A stretch of DNA of 64,000 bases from NCBI RefSeq assembly GCF_022662375.1, contig NZ_JAKNQL010000001.1, positions 372,001 through 436,000 of the forward strand, written 5' to 3'. This stretch comes from Pseudomonas sp. CROZ-RG-20F-R04-15 (GTDB lineage: Bacteria > Pseudomonadota > Gammaproteobacteria > Pseudomonadales > Pseudomonadaceae). The notes under the pieces were generated by a model. That model was not told where the DNA came from and did not search any database. It saw nothing but the letters and a program-made list of their open reading frames with translations. Numbering within the stretch: the stretch's first letter is position 1; each line of letters begins with the position of its first letter. This document shows positions 30,965-40,874 of the stretch, piece after piece. A program made the translations under genes and the position numbers.

Positions 30965-31489
30965 ATGAAATACCGCTTGGGCGACGCCCGTGTCGAGACC
31001 CATCCACAGAGCTGGGTCGCCCCCAATGCCGTGCTGGTGGGCAAGGTCAAACTGGAAGAGGGCGCCAACGTCTGGTTCAACGCCGTGCTGCGTGGCGACA
31101 ACGAACTGATCCTGATCGGCAAGAACAGCAACGTCCAGGACGGCACCGTGATGCACACCGACATGGGCTATCCGCTGACCATCGGCACCGGCGTGACCAT
31201 CGGCCACAATGCGATGCTGCATGGCTGCACCGTCGGCGATTACAGCCTGATCGGCATTAACGCGGTGATTCTCAACGGCGCGAAGATCGGCAAGAACTGC
31301 ATCATTGGCGCCAACTCGCTGATCGGTGAAGGCAAAGAGATTCCGGATGGTTCGCTGGTGATGGGCTCGCCGGGCAAGGTCGTACGTGAACTGACCGAGC
31401 CGCAGAAGAAAATGCTTGAGGCCAGCGCCGCCCACTATGTGCATAACTCGCAGCGTTATGCCCGCGATCTGGTTGAGCAGGAAGAATGA
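30965..31489 (+). CDS. gamma-carbonic anhydrase family protein (left-handed beta helix)
   Basis: 174 residues from the ATG at 30965, where GAGGA lies seven bases upstream; a GTG at 30944 is an alternative. The hexapeptide repeats of a left-handed beta helix run through most of the chain (for example [20 protein letters not shown]). Metal-ligand histidines appear in VMHTDMG and [11 protein letters not shown]. Many bacterial homologues lack proven carbonic anhydrase activity, so the function remains open. The stop codon overlaps the DUF1289 start as ATGA. Confidence 0.93.
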   Translation: MKYRLGDARVETHPQSWVAPNAVLVGKVKLEEGANVWFNAVLRGDNELILIGKNSNVQDGTVMHTDMGYPLTIGTGVTIGHNAMLHGCTVGDYSLIGINAVILNGAKIGKNCIIGANSLIGEGKEIPDGSLVMGSPGKVVRELTEPQKKMLEASAAHYVHNSQRYARDLVEQEE

Positions 31490-31698
31490 CTAACCCCGAA
31501 AGACCCGTCGCTTCGCCGTGCGTGAATATTTGTGCGCTGGATGAGGCTGATATCTGCACTGGCTGTCAGCGTACGGTCGAGGAGATCACCCGTTGGGGCC
31601 GCATGACCAATGATGAGCGCCGGGTGGTGCTGGGGTTGTGTCACGAGCGGGCGAAGGCGAGTGGGTTGGTGTGGATGTTGCCGTCGTCGAAGTCGTGA
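31486..31698 (+). CDS. DUF1289 small cysteine-rich protein
   Basis: 70 residues with the DUF1289 pattern: [20 protein letters not shown], then [13 protein letters not shown]. The cysteine arrangement suggests a metal site. It overlaps the preceding gene by four bases (ATGA), so it is translationally coupled. Function is unknown. It is followed by an intergenic repeat pair. Confidence 0.92.
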   Translation: MTNPERPVASPCVNICALDEADICTGCQRTVEEITRWGRMTNDERRVVLGLCHERAKASGLVWMLPSSKS

Positions 31699-31869
31699 TC
31701 GGCTTGGGATGGCCCTCACCCTAGCCCTCTCCCGGAGGGAGAGGGGACTGACCGAGTTGATGGTTCGAGTTACATCGACCTGAACTACCGAGTCGAACTC
31801 AGGTTTTGAAAAGCCCCGATTTGCTCCCTTTCCCCCTCGCCCCCGTGGGGGAGAGGGCTGGGGTGAGGG
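31695..31869. repeat. inverted pair of the second dispersed repeat family
   Basis: GTGATCGGCTTGGG then CCCTCACCCTAGCCCTCTCC on the left; on the right the inverted form GGAGAGGGCTGGGGTGAGGG. The middle holds CCTGAACTACCGAGTCGAACT. The same units appear once at 13684-13800. Confidence 0.85.
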
Positions 31870-31926
31870 GGTGGCTCTTGATCTGCCGGTCAAGTAACCT
31901 GTGCGCCAATCAATCAGGTCGCCCCC

Positions 31927-32394
31927 ATGATTTTCCTCATCGCCTACATCAGCAGCGTTGTGCTGATCAACTTCGCCTTCTCCACCGCGCCGCATCTGGA
32001 CATCATCTGGTCGGCCTGGGGTGGTCTGGTGTTCGTGCTGCGCGACATGGTGCAAACCCGCTTCGGCCATGGCGCGATCGTGGCGATGCTGGCGTCGCTG
32101 GTGCTGTCTTACGTCACCTCCGATCCTTCCATTGCCCTGGCCAGCGCCACGGCGTTCGCGGTCTCCGAGTGCATCGACTGGCTGGTGTTCAGCATCACCA
32201 AGCGCCCGTTGCGCGACCGCTTGTGGATCAGTTCGGCGCTGAGCATTCCCCTCGATACCTTCATCTTCTTCGGCATGATCGACTTGCTGACGCCGCCGGT
32301 GATCATCACTGCACTGGCCTCGAAATTTGCCGGCGTTACTGCTGTCTGGCTGATCATGGCCTGGCGCGAGCGCAAACAGGCCGTCGCCGGCTGA
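31927..32394 (+). CDS. VUT-family membrane protein (YhhQ/QueT-related)
   Basis: 155 residues, mostly hydrophobic, with about five membrane helices. The pattern IIWSAWGGLVFVLRDMVQTRFG and the following acidic/polar helix ends fit the VUT (PF02592) family, which includes the queuosine-precursor transporter YhhQ. This is a shorter version than YhhQ, so the substrate is uncertain. It lies 100 bases upstream of purT on the same strand. Confidence 0.85.
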   Translation: MIFLIAYISSVVLINFAFSTAPHLDIIWSAWGGLVFVLRDMVQTRFGHGAIVAMLASLVLSYVTSDPSIALASATAFAVSECIDWLVFSITKRPLRDRLWISSALSIPLDTFIFFGMIDLLTPPVIITALASKFAGVTAVWLIMAWRERKQAVAG

Positions 32395-32423
32395 AGCCAA
32401 AGCCTCAGGTTCATGTAAAATGC

Positions 32424-32449
32424 CGCGCTTTCTCCCCATGGAAAGCGCG
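32424..32449 (+). promoter_or_regulatory. hairpin in the purT leader
   Basis: A perfect 9-bp stem CGCGCTTTC / GAAAGCGCG with an 8-base loop, 45 bases upstream of the purT start codon. There is no T run after it. It may be an operator or a structured leader. The conserved CCGCCTGGGC of ZTP riboswitches was looked for and not found. Confidence 0.45.
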
Positions 32450-32494
32450 TCAGGCGTTGCTTTCCTCGATGATCCGCTTCTTTGAGGACCTGAG

Positions 32495-33676
32495 ATGACC
32501 CGTATCGGAACTCCATTGTCGCCAACCGCGACCCGCGTATTGCTGTGTGGCTGTGGTGAGTTGGGCAAGGAAGTGGTGATCGAACTGCAACGCCTGGGCG
32601 TTGAAGTGATCGCCGTTGACCGTTACGCCAACGCGCCGGCCATGCAAGTTGCGCATCGCAGCCACGTGATCAACATGCTCGACGGCGCCGCCCTGCGTGC
32701 GGTGATCGAAGCCGAGAAGCCGCATTTCATCGTGCCGGAAATCGAAGCCATCGCCACCGCCACCCTGGTCGAGCTGGAAGCCGAAGGCTTCACCGTGATC
32801 CCGACCGCGCGCGCGGCGCAGCTGACCATGAACCGCGAAGGCATCCGTCGTCTGGCCGCCGAAGAGCTGGACCTGCCGACCTCGCCGTACCACTTTGCCG
32901 ACACCTTCGAGGACTACAGCAAAGCCGTCCTCGATCTGGGCTTCCCATGTGTCGTCAAACCGGTAATGAGCTCGTCGGGCAAGGGTCAGAGTCTGCTGCG
33001 CAGTGCCGATGATGTGCAGAAAGCCTGGGACTACGCACAAGAGGGTGGCCGCGCCGGCAAAGGTCGGGTGATCATCGAAGGTTTCATCGATTTCGACTAC
33101 GAAATCACCCTGCTGACCGTGCGCCACATTGGTGGCACCACGTTCTGCGCGCCGGTCGGTCACCGTCAGGAGAAGGGCGACTATCAGGAATCCTGGCAGC
33201 CACAAGCCATGAGTCCGATTGCTCTGGCTGAATCCGAGCGCGTTGCCAAAGCGGTGACTGAAGCGCTGGGTGGCCGTGGTCTGTTCGGCGTTGAGCTGTT
33301 CATCAAAGGTGATCAGGTGTGGTTCAGCGAAGTCTCGCCGCGTCCGCATGACACCGGTCTGGTGACCTTGATTTCGCAGGATCTGTCGCAATTCGCCCTG
33401 CACGCTCGAGCAATTCTGGGTCTGCCAGTGCCGCTGATTCGCCAGTTCGGGCCTTCGGCTTCGGCGGTGATTCTGGTGGAAGGGCAGTCGACCCAGACCG
33501 CATTCGCCAATCTGGGAGCTGCGTTGAGCGAGCCGGACACGGCGTTGCGTCTGTTCGGCAAGCCGCAAGTGAATGGCCAGCGCCGCATGGGCGTGGCGCT
33601 GGCGCGGGATGAGTCGATCGAGGCTGCTCGAGCCAAGGCGACCCGTGCTGCTCAGGCTGTTGTCGTAGAACTGTAA
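32495..33676 (+). CDS. purT: formate-dependent phosphoribosylglycinamide formyltransferase
   Basis: Third step of purine synthesis by the folate-independent route: uses formate and ATP to formylate GAR. 393 residues, ATP-grasp family. The N-terminal domain starts [20 protein letters not shown]. The ATP-grasp part includes [17 protein letters not shown] and later [21 protein letters not shown] lies seven bases before the ATG. With purL this is the second purine gene in the window, in a separate transcription unit. Confidence 0.97.
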   Translation: MTRIGTPLSPTATRVLLCGCGELGKEVVIELQRLGVEVIAVDRYANAPAMQVAHRSHVINMLDGAALRAVIEAEKPHFIVPEIEAIATATLVELEAEGFTVIPTARAAQLTMNREGIRRLAAEELDLPTSPYHFADTFEDYSKAVLDLGFPCVVKPVMSSSGKGQSLLRSADDVQKAWDYAQEGGRAGKGRVIIEGFIDFDYEITLLTVRHIGGTTFCAPVGHRQEKGDYQESWQPQAMSPIALAESERVAKAVTEALGGRGLFGVELFIKGDQVWFSEVSPRPHDTGLVTLISQDLSQFALHARAILGLPVPLIRQFGPSASAVILVEGQSTQTAFANLGAALSEPDTALRLFGKPQVNGQRRMGVALARDESIEAARAKATRAAQAVVVEL

Positions 33677-33690
33677 ACCGAGTCGCGACA

Positions 33691-33756
33691 TTCGCGAGCA
33701 GGCTCGCTCCCACAGGGAAATGCATTCCAATGTGGGAGCGAGCCTGCTCGCGAAGC
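33691..33756. repeat. inverted REP pair between purT and the MHS transporter
   Basis: TTCGCGAGCAGGCTCGCTCC and GGAGCGAGCCTGCTCGCGAA enclose about 25 bases, the tightest spacing together with the pair at 57154. It lies between convergent genes. Confidence 0.9.
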
Positions 33757-33769
33757 TTTTGATCTTCTG

Positions 33770-35086
33770 TCAGGCAATCTGATTCAGATCGTTATTGCGC
33801 GTTTCCTTCAGGCACAGCACCGCAATCACACTCAGCACCGCCGCCGCCGACACATACCCGCCGACATAACTCAAACCACCCATCGCTACCAGTTTCTGCG
33901 CAAAGAACGGCGCCGCCGAGGCTCCGACGATGCCGCCGAGGTTATACGCCGCCGAAGCACCGGTATAACGCACGTGGGTCGGAAACAGCTCTGGCAACAA
34001 CGCGCCCATCGGCGCGAACGTCACGCCCATCAAAAACAGCTCGATGCATAGAAACAGCGCTACGCCCCAGGTGGAGCCCTGAGTCAGCAACGGCTCCATC
34101 AGAAATCCTGAGAGAATCGCGAGCACACCGCCGATGATCAGCACCGGTTTACGTCCGTAACGGTCGCTGGCCCAAGCCGACAGCGGCGTCGCAGCAGCCA
34201 TGAACAGCACGGCAAAACACAGCAGGCCAAGAAACGTTTCACGGCTATAGCCGAGCGTGGAAACCCCGTAGCTCAGGGAGAACACCGTCGAGATATAGAA
34301 CAGTGCATAACACACCACCATGGCCGCCGCGCCCAGCAGGGTTGGCGCCCAATACTGACTGAACAGCTCGACCAGCGGCACTTTCACCCGCTCCTGGCGG
34401 GCGATGGCGTTGGCGAACACCGGGGTTTCATGCAGTTTCAATCGCACGTACAGACCGACCATCACCAGCGCTGCACTGAGCAGAAACGGGATCCGCCAGC
34501 CCCAACTGCGGAACTGCTCGTCAGTGAGCGTCATGGCCAGCGTCAGAAACAAACCGTTGGCGGCGAGAAAACCAATCGAAGGCCCAAGCTGCGGGAACAT
34601 GCCGAACCAGGCACGTTTGCCTTTTGGCGCGTTTTCCGTGGCGAGCAGGGCGGCACCGCCCCATTCACCACCCAATCCCAAACCTTGGCCGAAACGCAGC
34701 ACACACAGCAGGATCGGTGCCCAGGCGCCAATGCTGGCATAACCCGGCAGCACGCCGATCAACGTCGTACACACGCCCATCAATAGCAGGGATGCGACCA
34801 GCGTCGATTTACGCCCGATGCGGTCACCGAAGTGGCCGAACAACGCTGAGCCCAGCGGTCTCGCCAGAAATGCGATACCAAAGGTAAGGAACGCCGACAA
34901 CATCTGCGCGGTGCCGGAGGTCTGCGGGAAAAACACCGGCCCGATCACCAGCGCAGCCGCGGTGGCGTAAACATAGAAGTCGTAGAACTCGATCGCGGTG
35001 CCGATAAAGCTCGCCGTGGCAACGCGGGTCGCGGAGTTGGTCGGTTGGGCAGGGGTGGTGTCGCTGATAGCGGTACTGGTTGTCAT
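33770..35086 (-). CDS. MFS transporter, metabolite:H+ symporter (MHS) type
   Basis: 438 residues from the ATG at 35086, preceded by AGGGA at a seven-base spacing. Twelve membrane helices are expected. The MHS subfamily (ShiA, ProP, KgtP relatives) is indicated by GTAIEFYDFYVYATAAALV in helix 1, GHFGDRIGRKSTL in the loop between helices 2 and 3, and ASDRYGRKPVLIIGG in the middle loop. Substrate cannot be told from sequence; shikimate-type organic acids are typical for the closest relatives. No regulator or catabolic gene is adjacent. Confidence 0.9.
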   Translation of the reverse strand: MTTSTAISDTTPAQPTNSATRVATASFIGTAIEFYDFYVYATAAALVIGPVFFPQTSGTAQMLSAFLTFGIAFLARPLGSALFGHFGDRIGRKSTLVASLLLMGVCTTLIGVLPGYASIGAWAPILLCVLRFGQGLGLGGEWGGAALLATENAPKGKRAWFGMFPQLGPSIGFLAANGLFLTLAMTLTDEQFRSWGWRIPFLLSAALVMVGLYVRLKLHETPVFANAIARQERVKVPLVELFSQYWAPTLLGAAAMVVCYALFYISTVFSLSYGVSTLGYSRETFLGLLCFAVLFMAAATPLSAWASDRYGRKPVLIIGGVLAILSGFLMEPLLTQGSTWGVALFLCIELFLMGVTFAPMGALLPELFPTHVRYTGASAAYNLGGIVGASAAPFFAQKLVAMGGLSYVGGYVSAAAVLSVIAVLCLKETRNNDLNQIA

Positions 35087-35315
35087 GCGGTGATCCCTGA
35101 CAGTCATGAGCTCCGTTGGAGCGAATTATTATGGTCGAACACCCAGGGATGTGGGATGAGGCGCGGTCGCTGTTTCAGGTAGGAACAGTCGCCGGAGTGC
35201 AGCGGAAATAGCCGAAGCCTGTCGGGTGCGGGGTAAGCACGAGGTTCGGCGGCGCTTGGGTAAGCGTCTCGATTATAGGAAGGGGGCTAACAATCAAACA
35301 AGAGCAAAAGATCGT

Positions 35316-36557
35316 CTATCGAGCAGGCACCACAGCAGGCACAGAAGAGGTATGCCAGATCAACACCTTGCTCACGCGGTTCTCCTCAGTCTCGAGAATC
35401 TCCAGTCGATAACGGCCGATCTTCAGGCAAACCGCGCTTTCCGGAATGGTTTCCAGCGCCTCAGTGACCAGACCATTGAGGGTCTTCGGTCCGTCGCTCG
35501 GCAAATGCCAGCCCAGGCACTTGTTCAATTCGCGGATCGACGCGGCGCCGTCAATCACCATGCGGCCATCAGACTGCGGATGAATGTGCGGATTATCGAT
35601 GCTGTGCTCGCTTTCGAATTCGCCGACAATTTCTTCGAGAATATCTTCCAGCGTGACAATACCGAGCACTTCGCCGTATTCGTCGACCACCATGCCGAGA
35701 CGCCGCTGCTGCTTGTGGAAATTCAGCAGTTGCAGTTGCAGCGGTGTGCTTTCCGGCACGAAGTAAGGCTCGTAACTGGCCGCCAGCAACGCCTCGCGGG
35801 TCAGATCGCCATTGTTCAGCAAATGTCGGATCTGCCGGGTGTTGAGCACTGCTTCAACCTGATTGATGTCGCTGTGGAACACCGGCAGGCGCGTGCGCTT
35901 GTTGTGGCGCAGCTGTTCGATGATCTCGTCGATCGAATCGTCGAGGTTGATACCGTCGACGTCACTGCGCGGCACCAGAATGTCATTGACCGTAATGTTG
36001 TCCAGCGCATGAATCCCCGAAACCGGGTGCGCGTGAACCGGGTGCTCCGGATCGTCGTAACGGTCAGCAGGTGAGTCATCTTCGCTTTGCTGTACGACTT
36101 GAACCTTGCGCACAAACGGCCGCATCAGCAGGCCACTGATGCGGCTGAACAACCAGGCAAACGGATAAACAATCTTCAGCGGCACCGCCAGCAAGGTATT
36201 GCCGAACGCCAGCACCGCATCGGGATAGCGTTGGGCGACGGTACGTGGAAAGTAATCGGCAAACACCAGCAGGATGGCGCCAGCACCGAGGCACGCCGCC
36301 CAAGGGCCGTTTTCTTCGCAGAGGAAAATCGCCAGCAACGTCGCGATCACTACCGCGAGTGCTCGGCACAGGGTGTTGCAGAGGATCAGGCTGTCGAGCG
36401 GGAAGCTCAGCTTCGCCAGCGGTTTGTCGCTGGCGCGCGAGGCGGTGCGTTGCGCGAGCAAATGTTGCTGCGCGATTTCGACGGCAGTAAACAGCCCTGA
36501 CCACAAAATCAGCAGGACAAATACCGCGAGCATCGGCCCTAGGGGCAAACCGTCCAT
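35316..36557 (-). CDS. CNNM-type membrane protein with CBS pair and CorC/HlyC domain
   Basis: 413 residues. The DUF21/CNNM membrane domain (about 1-140, three to four helices) is followed by a CBS pair (about 195-310, with VNDILVPRSDVDGIN and GMVVDEYGEVLGIVTLEDIL) and a C-terminal CorC_HlyC domain. Family members take part in magnesium or cobalt handling; the older name hemolysin is misleading. It is 12 bases downstream of the YpjD gene, so the two are transcribed together, away from ffh. Confidence 0.9.
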   Translation of the reverse strand: MDGLPLGPMLAVFVLLILWSGLFTAVEIAQQHLLAQRTASRASDKPLAKLSFPLDSLILCNTLCRALAVVIATLLAIFLCEENGPWAACLGAGAILLVFADYFPRTVAQRYPDAVLAFGNTLLAVPLKIVYPFAWLFSRISGLLMRPFVRKVQVVQQSEDDSPADRYDDPEHPVHAHPVSGIHALDNITVNDILVPRSDVDGINLDDSIDEIIEQLRHNKRTRLPVFHSDINQVEAVLNTRQIRHLLNNGDLTREALLAASYEPYFVPESTPLQLQLLNFHKQQRRLGMVVDEYGEVLGIVTLEDILEEIVGEFESEHSIDNPHIHPQSDGRMVIDGAASIRELNKCLGWHLPSDGPKTLNGLVTEALETIPESAVCLKIGRYRLEILETEENRVSKVLIWHTSSVPAVVPAR

Positions 36558-36569
36558 TTATGCCGCCCG

Positions 36570-37382
36570 TCAGATGTGCAGGATGTATTCACGAACCAGT
36601 TTGCTGCCGAAATACGCCAACATCAGCAGGCAGAAACCGGCGAGGGTCCAGCGAATCGCCTTGTGACCGCGCCAGCCGAGACGATTGCGGCCCCACAGCA
36701 GCACGCTGAACACGATCCACGCCAGGCACGCCAGCAAGGTCTTGTGCACCAGATGCTGGGCGAACAGGTTCTCGACGAACAGCCAGCCGGAGATCAGCGA
36801 CAGCGACAGCAGTGTCCAGCCAGCCCAGAGGAAACCGAACAGCAGGCTTTCCATGGTTTGCAGCGGCGGGAAATTCTTGATCAGCCCGGACGGATGCTTG
36901 TGCTTGAGTTGGTGGTCTTGCACCAGCAGCAACAAGGCCTGGAACACGGCGATGGTGAACATACCGTAGGCGAGGATCGACAACAGAATGTGCGCGAGGA
37001 TGCCCGGCTCTTCATCGATGATCTGCACCGTGCCGGCCGGCGCGAACTGCGCCAGCAACACGGTGATCGCGCCCAACGGGAACAGCAGCACCAGCAGGTT
37101 TTCCACCGGAATGCGCGAGCAGGCGATCAGCGTCAGGGCGATCACCGCCGCCGCGATCAGGCTGGAGGCGCTGAAGAAGTCCAGGCCCAGACCGATCGGT
37201 GTCAGCAAGTGAGTGAGCAGGCTGGCGGCGTGGGCCACCACGGCGAGCGCGCCGAGGCTAACCAGCAGGCGCTTGTTCGCCTTGGCGCCGGTGGCCAAGC
37301 GGGTGCTCTGATAAAGGGTCGCAGCGGCATAAAGAAGGGCGGCGGCGAGGGTGGTCAGCAAACTGGGTGACAAGGGGAGCAT
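36570..37382 (-). CDS. YpjD/CcsA-like cytochrome c assembly family membrane protein
   Basis: 270 residues from the ATG at 37382, where AGGA precedes; the upstream part of the longer frame is intergenic. About eight membrane helices with conserved histidines (HAASLLTH, HILLSILAYG, HKTLLACLAW) as in the CcmC/CcsA/HemX superfamily, which handles haem. The conserved stretch FLWAGWTLLSLSLISGW is visible. The precise role of this subgroup is not established. Divergent from ffh, as elsewhere in pseudomonads. Confidence 0.88.
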   Translation of the reverse strand: MLPLSPSLLTTLAAALLYAAATLYQSTRLATGAKANKRLLVSLGALAVVAHAASLLTHLLTPIGLGLDFFSASSLIAAAVIALTLIACSRIPVENLLVLLFPLGAITVLLAQFAPAGTVQIIDEEPGILAHILLSILAYGMFTIAVFQALLLLVQDHQLKHKHPSGLIKNFPPLQTMESLLFGFLWAGWTLLSLSLISGWLFVENLFAQHLVHKTLLACLAWIVFSVLLWGRNRLGWRGHKAIRWTLAGFCLLMLAYFGSKLVREYILHI

Positions 37383-37592
37383 AAATCCTGTTAGGCAAGC
37401 CCGAAAGGCGCTGAGTTTGGCATAGAACCGCCATGGCACGAAAGACTCAGGAAGCTGACAGCGAGGTGTCCGCCAGCCGCAGTCTTCGCTATAATCCGCG
37501 ACCTGCCCACGCCGCAGGCTCGCCGAGCACATGTTGATTCCGGTCTGGGCCGCCATTATCCCGGTCTACACAGGGCCTGAAAGGATCGCGCA

Positions 37593-38969
37593 ATGTTTGA
37601 AAACTTAACCGACCGTCTCTCGCAGACGCTGCGCCATGTCACCGGCAAGGCGAAGCTGACCGAGGACAACATCAAAGACACCCTGCGTGAAGTGCGCATG
37701 GCGTTGCTCGAAGCCGACGTCGCCCTGCCGGTGGTCAAGGACTTCGTCAATTCGGTCAAGGAACGCGCTGTCGGCACCGAGGTGTCGCGCAGCCTGACGC
37801 CGGGCCAGGCATTCGTGAAGATCGTCCAGGCCGAACTCGAAAGCCTGATGGGCGCGGCCAACGAAGATCTGAACCTGAGCGCCGTACCGCCAGCCGTCAT
37901 TCTGATGGCCGGTCTGCAGGGCGCCGGTAAAACCACCACCGCCGGCAAACTCGCGCGCTTCCTTAAAGAGCGCAAGAAGAAGTCGGTCATGGTTGTTTCG
38001 GCGGACGTTTATCGTCCCGCTGCTATTAAACAGCTGGAAACCCTGGCCAACGACATCGGCGTGACGTTCTTCCCGTCCGACCTGAGCCAGAAGCCGGTCG
38101 ACATCGCCACCGCAGCTATTAAAGAAGCCAAACTGAAATTCATCGACGTGGTCATCGTCGATACCGCCGGTCGTCTGCACATCGACGAAGAGATGATGGG
38201 CGAGATCAAGGCGTTGCACGCCGCGATCAACCCGGTCGAAACCCTGTTCGTGGTTGACGCCATGACCGGTCAGGATGCCGCCAACACGGCCAAGGCCTTC
38301 GGTGATGCATTGCCGCTGACCGGTGTGATCCTGACCAAGGTCGACGGCGACGCCCGTGGCGGTGCCGCTCTGTCGGTACGCGCCATCACCGGCAAGCCGA
38401 TCAAGTTCATCGGTATGGGCGAGAAGAGCGAAGCGCTCGATCCGTTCCACCCTGAGCGTATCGCCTCGCGCATTCTCGGCATGGGCGACGTGCTCAGTCT
38501 GATCGAACAGGCCGAAGCGACCCTCGATAAAGACAAGGCCGACAAACTGGCCAAGAAGCTGAAGAAGGGCAAAGGCTTCGACCTCGAAGACTTCCGCGAT
38601 CAGCTGCAACAGATGAAAAACATGGGCGGCCTCGGCGGCCTCATGGACAAACTGCCGAGCATCGGTGGCGTCAACCTCTCGCAAATGGGCAATGCCCAGA
38701 ACGCTGCAGAGAAACAATTCAAGCAGATGGAAGCCATCATCAATTCCATGACCCCGGCCGAGCGCCGCGACCCTGAGCTGATCAGCGGTTCGCGCAAACG
38801 CCGGATCGCCATGGGTTCCGGCACTCAGGTGCAGGACATCGGTCGCTTGATCAAGCAGCACAAGCAGATGCAGAAGATGATGAAGAAATTCACCGCCAAA
38901 GGCGGAATGGCGAAAATGATGCGCGGCATGGGCGGAATGTTGCCCGGCGGCGGCATGCCAAAGATGTGA
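37593..38969 (+). CDS. ffh: signal recognition particle protein Ffh (SRP54)
   Basis: Binds 4.5S RNA and signal sequences of nascent inner-membrane proteins and delivers them to FtsY. 458 residues. The N domain is residues 1-~90, the GTPase G domain has the P-loop GLQGAGKTT at 107-115, DTAGRLHIDEE and TKVDGDARGGAA. The Met-rich M domain (about 330-458) ends in a glycine/methionine tail. RNA-binding residues lie in SGSRKRRIAMGSGTQVQDI. It stands alone between a divergent gene and a long structured leader of rpsP. Confidence 0.97.
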   Translation: MFENLTDRLSQTLRHVTGKAKLTEDNIKDTLREVRMALLEADVALPVVKDFVNSVKERAVGTEVSRSLTPGQAFVKIVQAELESLMGAANEDLNLSAVPPAVILMAGLQGAGKTTTAGKLARFLKERKKKSVMVVSADVYRPAAIKQLETLANDIGVTFFPSDLSQKPVDIATAAIKEAKLKFIDVVIVDTAGRLHIDEEMMGEIKALHAAINPVETLFVVDAMTGQDAANTAKAFGDALPLTGVILTKVDGDARGGAALSVRAITGKPIKFIGMGEKSEALDPFHPERIASRILGMGDVLSLIEQAEATLDKDKADKLAKKLKKGKGFDLEDFRDQLQQMKNMGGLGGLMDKLPSIGGVNLSQMGNAQNAAEKQFKQMEAIINSMTPAERRDPELISGSRKRRIAMGSGTQVQDIGRLIKQHKQMQKMMKKFTAKGGMAKMMRGMGGMLPGGGMPKM

Positions 38970-38977
38970 GGTGCCCC

Positions 38978-39022
38978 GTCTCACCCAGTCTGCTCACTTT
39001 TGACGAGTGAAATGGGTGAGAC
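38978..39022 (+). terminator. hairpin after ffh, probable terminator
   Basis: GTCTCACCCA / TGGGTGAGAC, a perfect 10-bp outer stem enclosing a second pairing of CTCAC and GAGTG. It begins eight bases after the ffh stop. There is no strong T run, so efficiency is uncertain. Confidence 0.55.
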
Positions 39023-39037
39023 AGGACACTAAGACTT

Positions 39038-39133
39038 CGCCGGTCGTCGCACCGGCGCAGACCCTGCAAGGACGCAGGATCAACAGCAAACCCGCACTCG
39101 GCGGGAGCTGACTGGCCGTTTTCATCGACGGCT
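39038..39133 (+). other. multi-hairpin stretch between ffh and rpsP
   Basis: Four short hairpins follow one another: CGCCGGT/ACCGGCG (39038-39057), CCTGC/GCAGG (39063-39078), CCCGC/GCGGG (39091-39105) and a GCCGT/ACGGC pairing near 39115-39132. No open frame is credible. It lies upstream of the rpsP promoter and could belong to the ffh 3' region or be a small RNA. Confidence 0.45.
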
Positions 39134-39180
39134 CTATATGCAGATCTGCACGGCATGCCATAGGCGCCGGAAAAAGTCAT

Positions 39181-39208
39181 TTGCAAAAGTCCGGATATTC
39201 CTTAGAAT
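39181..39208 (+). promoter_or_regulatory. sigma-70 promoter of the rpsP operon
   Basis: TTGCAA (39181-39186) and TAGAAT (39203-39208) with a 16-base spacer, about 70 bases upstream of the rpsP ATG. Both hexamers are close to consensus. Confidence 0.65.
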
Positions 39209-39280
39209 ATGCGGCCTTTCGGGCACCCATGCCCGCTGTGCATTTAGATTTGCAGCACCGACTACAGGAACGATGTTCAC

Positions 39281-39532
39281 ATGCTAACAATCCGTCTTGC
39301 CCTTGGCGGCTCCAAAAAGCGCCCGTTTTACCACCTGACCGTAACCGACTCGCGTAACCCGCGTGACGGCTCCCACAAAGAACAGGTTGGTTTCTTCAAC
39401 CCTGTTGCCCGTGGTCAGGAAATCCGTCTGTCCGTGAACCAAGAGCGCGTAGCCTACTGGCTGAGCGTTGGTGCACAGCCTTCTGAGCGTGTTGCTCAGT
39501 TGCTGAAGGAATCTGCAAAGGCTGCGGCCTGA
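39281..39532 (+). CDS. rpsP: 30S ribosomal protein S16
   Basis: 83 residues, typical length. It opens [20 protein letters not shown] with the family pattern continuing to [19 protein letters not shown]. First gene of the rpsP-rimM-trmD-rplS operon, a standard bacterial arrangement. AGGA lies nine bases before the ATG. Five bases separate its stop from rimM. Confidence 0.98.
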   Translation: MLTIRLALGGSKKRPFYHLTVTDSRNPRDGSHKEQVGFFNPVARGQEIRLSVNQERVAYWLSVGAQPSERVAQLLKESAKAAA

Positions 39533-39537
39533 GCAAT

Positions 39538-40074
39538 ATGAACGCGACGCCTGCTGTTGCCGATGATTTGATCGTTATTGGCAAAATTTATTCTGTTCAT
39601 GGCGTTCGCGGCGAAGTGAAGGTTTATTCCTTTACTGATCCGACTGAAAACCTGTTGCAGTACAAAACCTGGACGCTCAAGCGCGAAGGTAATGTGAAAC
39701 AGGTCGAGCTGGTCAGTGGACGCGGGAGCGACAAGTTCCTGGTCGCGAAGCTCAAGGGTCTTGATGATCGTGAAGAAGCTCGTCTTCTGGCCGGTTACGA
39801 GATCTGCGTGCCGCGCAATCTGTTCGCTGAATTGACCGACGGTGAGTACTACTGGTACCAACTGGAAGGTCTGAAGGTCATCGACACCCTTGGGCAATTG
39901 CTCGGGAAAATCGATCATCTTCTGGAAACCGGCGCCAATGATGTAATGGTCGTCAAGCCTTGCGCTGGCAGCCTGGATGATCGCGAACGCCTGTTGCCCT
40001 ATACGGAACAATGCGTGTTGGCCATCGACCTGGCAGCGGGCGAGATGAAGGTGGATTGGGACGCGGACTTCTAA
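39538..40074 (+). CDS. rimM: ribosome maturation factor RimM
   Basis: Binds S19 and helps mature the 30S head and 16S rRNA. 178 residues. The N-terminal RimM barrel (about 8-90) contains [20 protein letters not shown], and the C-terminal PRC-barrel (about 100-175) contains [16 protein letters not shown] follows the rpsP stop by five bases; trmD begins two bases after its stop. Confidence 0.97.
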   Translation: MNATPAVADDLIVIGKIYSVHGVRGEVKVYSFTDPTENLLQYKTWTLKREGNVKQVELVSGRGSDKFLVAKLKGLDDREEARLLAGYEICVPRNLFAELTDGEYYWYQLEGLKVIDTLGQLLGKIDHLLETGANDVMVVKPCAGSLDDRERLLPYTEQCVLAIDLAAGEMKVDWDADF

Positions 40075-40076
40075 GC

Positions 40077-40829
40077 GTGGCTAACTTGCGCGTAGAAGTG
40101 ATCAGTTTGTTTCCCGAGATGTTTTCCGCCATCGGCGACTACGGCATCACCAGTCGTGCGGTCAAACAGGGGCTCTTGCAGCTGACCTGTTGGAATCCGC
40201 GAGATTACACGACGGATCGGCATCACACTGTGGACGATCGCCCGTTTGGCGGTGGTCCGGGCATGGTGATGAAGATCAAGCCCCTGGAAGATGCTCTGGT
40301 TCAGGCCAAGGCAGCAGCCGGGGAGGCGGCGAAGGTGATTTACCTGTCCCCCCAAGGCCGTCAACTGACTCAGTCGGCGGTACGCGAGTTGGCACAATCG
40401 GATGCATTGATCCTGATTGCCGGCCGCTATGAAGGCATTGACGAGCGTTTCATTGAAGCTCATGTCGATGAAGAGTGGTCGATTGGCGACTATGTACTGT
40501 CTGGCGGCGAGCTGCCGGCCATGGTCCTGATCGATGCGGTTACACGACTGCTGCCTGGAGCTTTAGGGCATGCGGACTCCGCCGAGGAAGATTCCTTTAC
40601 GGATGGTCTGCTGGATTGCCCGCACTACACCCGACCTGAGGTGTATGCGGATCAGCGTGTACCCGACGTGTTGCTGAGTGGCAACCACGCGCATATCCGG
40701 CGTTGGCGTTTACAGCAGTCCCTTGGTAGGACCTTTGAACGACGCGCCGATCTTCTGGAAAGCCGCTCGCTTTCTGGAGAAGAGAAGAAGCTGCTCGAGG
40801 AATACATCCGCGAGCGGGACGATAGTTAA
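40077..40829 (+). CDS. trmD: tRNA (guanine-37 N1)-methyltransferase TrmD
   Basis: Methylates G37 of tRNAs next to the anticodon to prevent frameshifting. 250 residues from the GTG at 40077; the longer frame runs back into rimM and is not needed. The trefoil-knot SAM site is visible as [23 protein letters not shown] and [14 protein letters not shown]. Motif [12 protein letters not shown] is near the N-terminus. Third gene of the ribosomal operon. Confidence 0.97.
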   Translation: MANLRVEVISLFPEMFSAIGDYGITSRAVKQGLLQLTCWNPRDYTTDRHHTVDDRPFGGGPGMVMKIKPLEDALVQAKAAAGEAAKVIYLSPQGRQLTQSAVRELAQSDALILIAGRYEGIDERFIEAHVDEEWSIGDYVLSGGELPAMVLIDAVTRLLPGALGHADSAEEDSFTDGLLDCPHYTRPEVYADQRVPDVLLSGNHAHIRRWRLQQSLGRTFERRADLLESRSLSGEEKKLLEEYIRERDDS

Positions 40830-40874
40830 CAACGTATCGATGGTAGATCGAACGATTTACCTTAGGAGCACAGC

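Noticed and set aside
32395..32494. ZTP (pfl) riboswitch upstream of purT
   Set aside because: Only a simple 9-bp hairpin is present; the conserved 3' CCGCCTGGGC pseudoknot sequence is absent.
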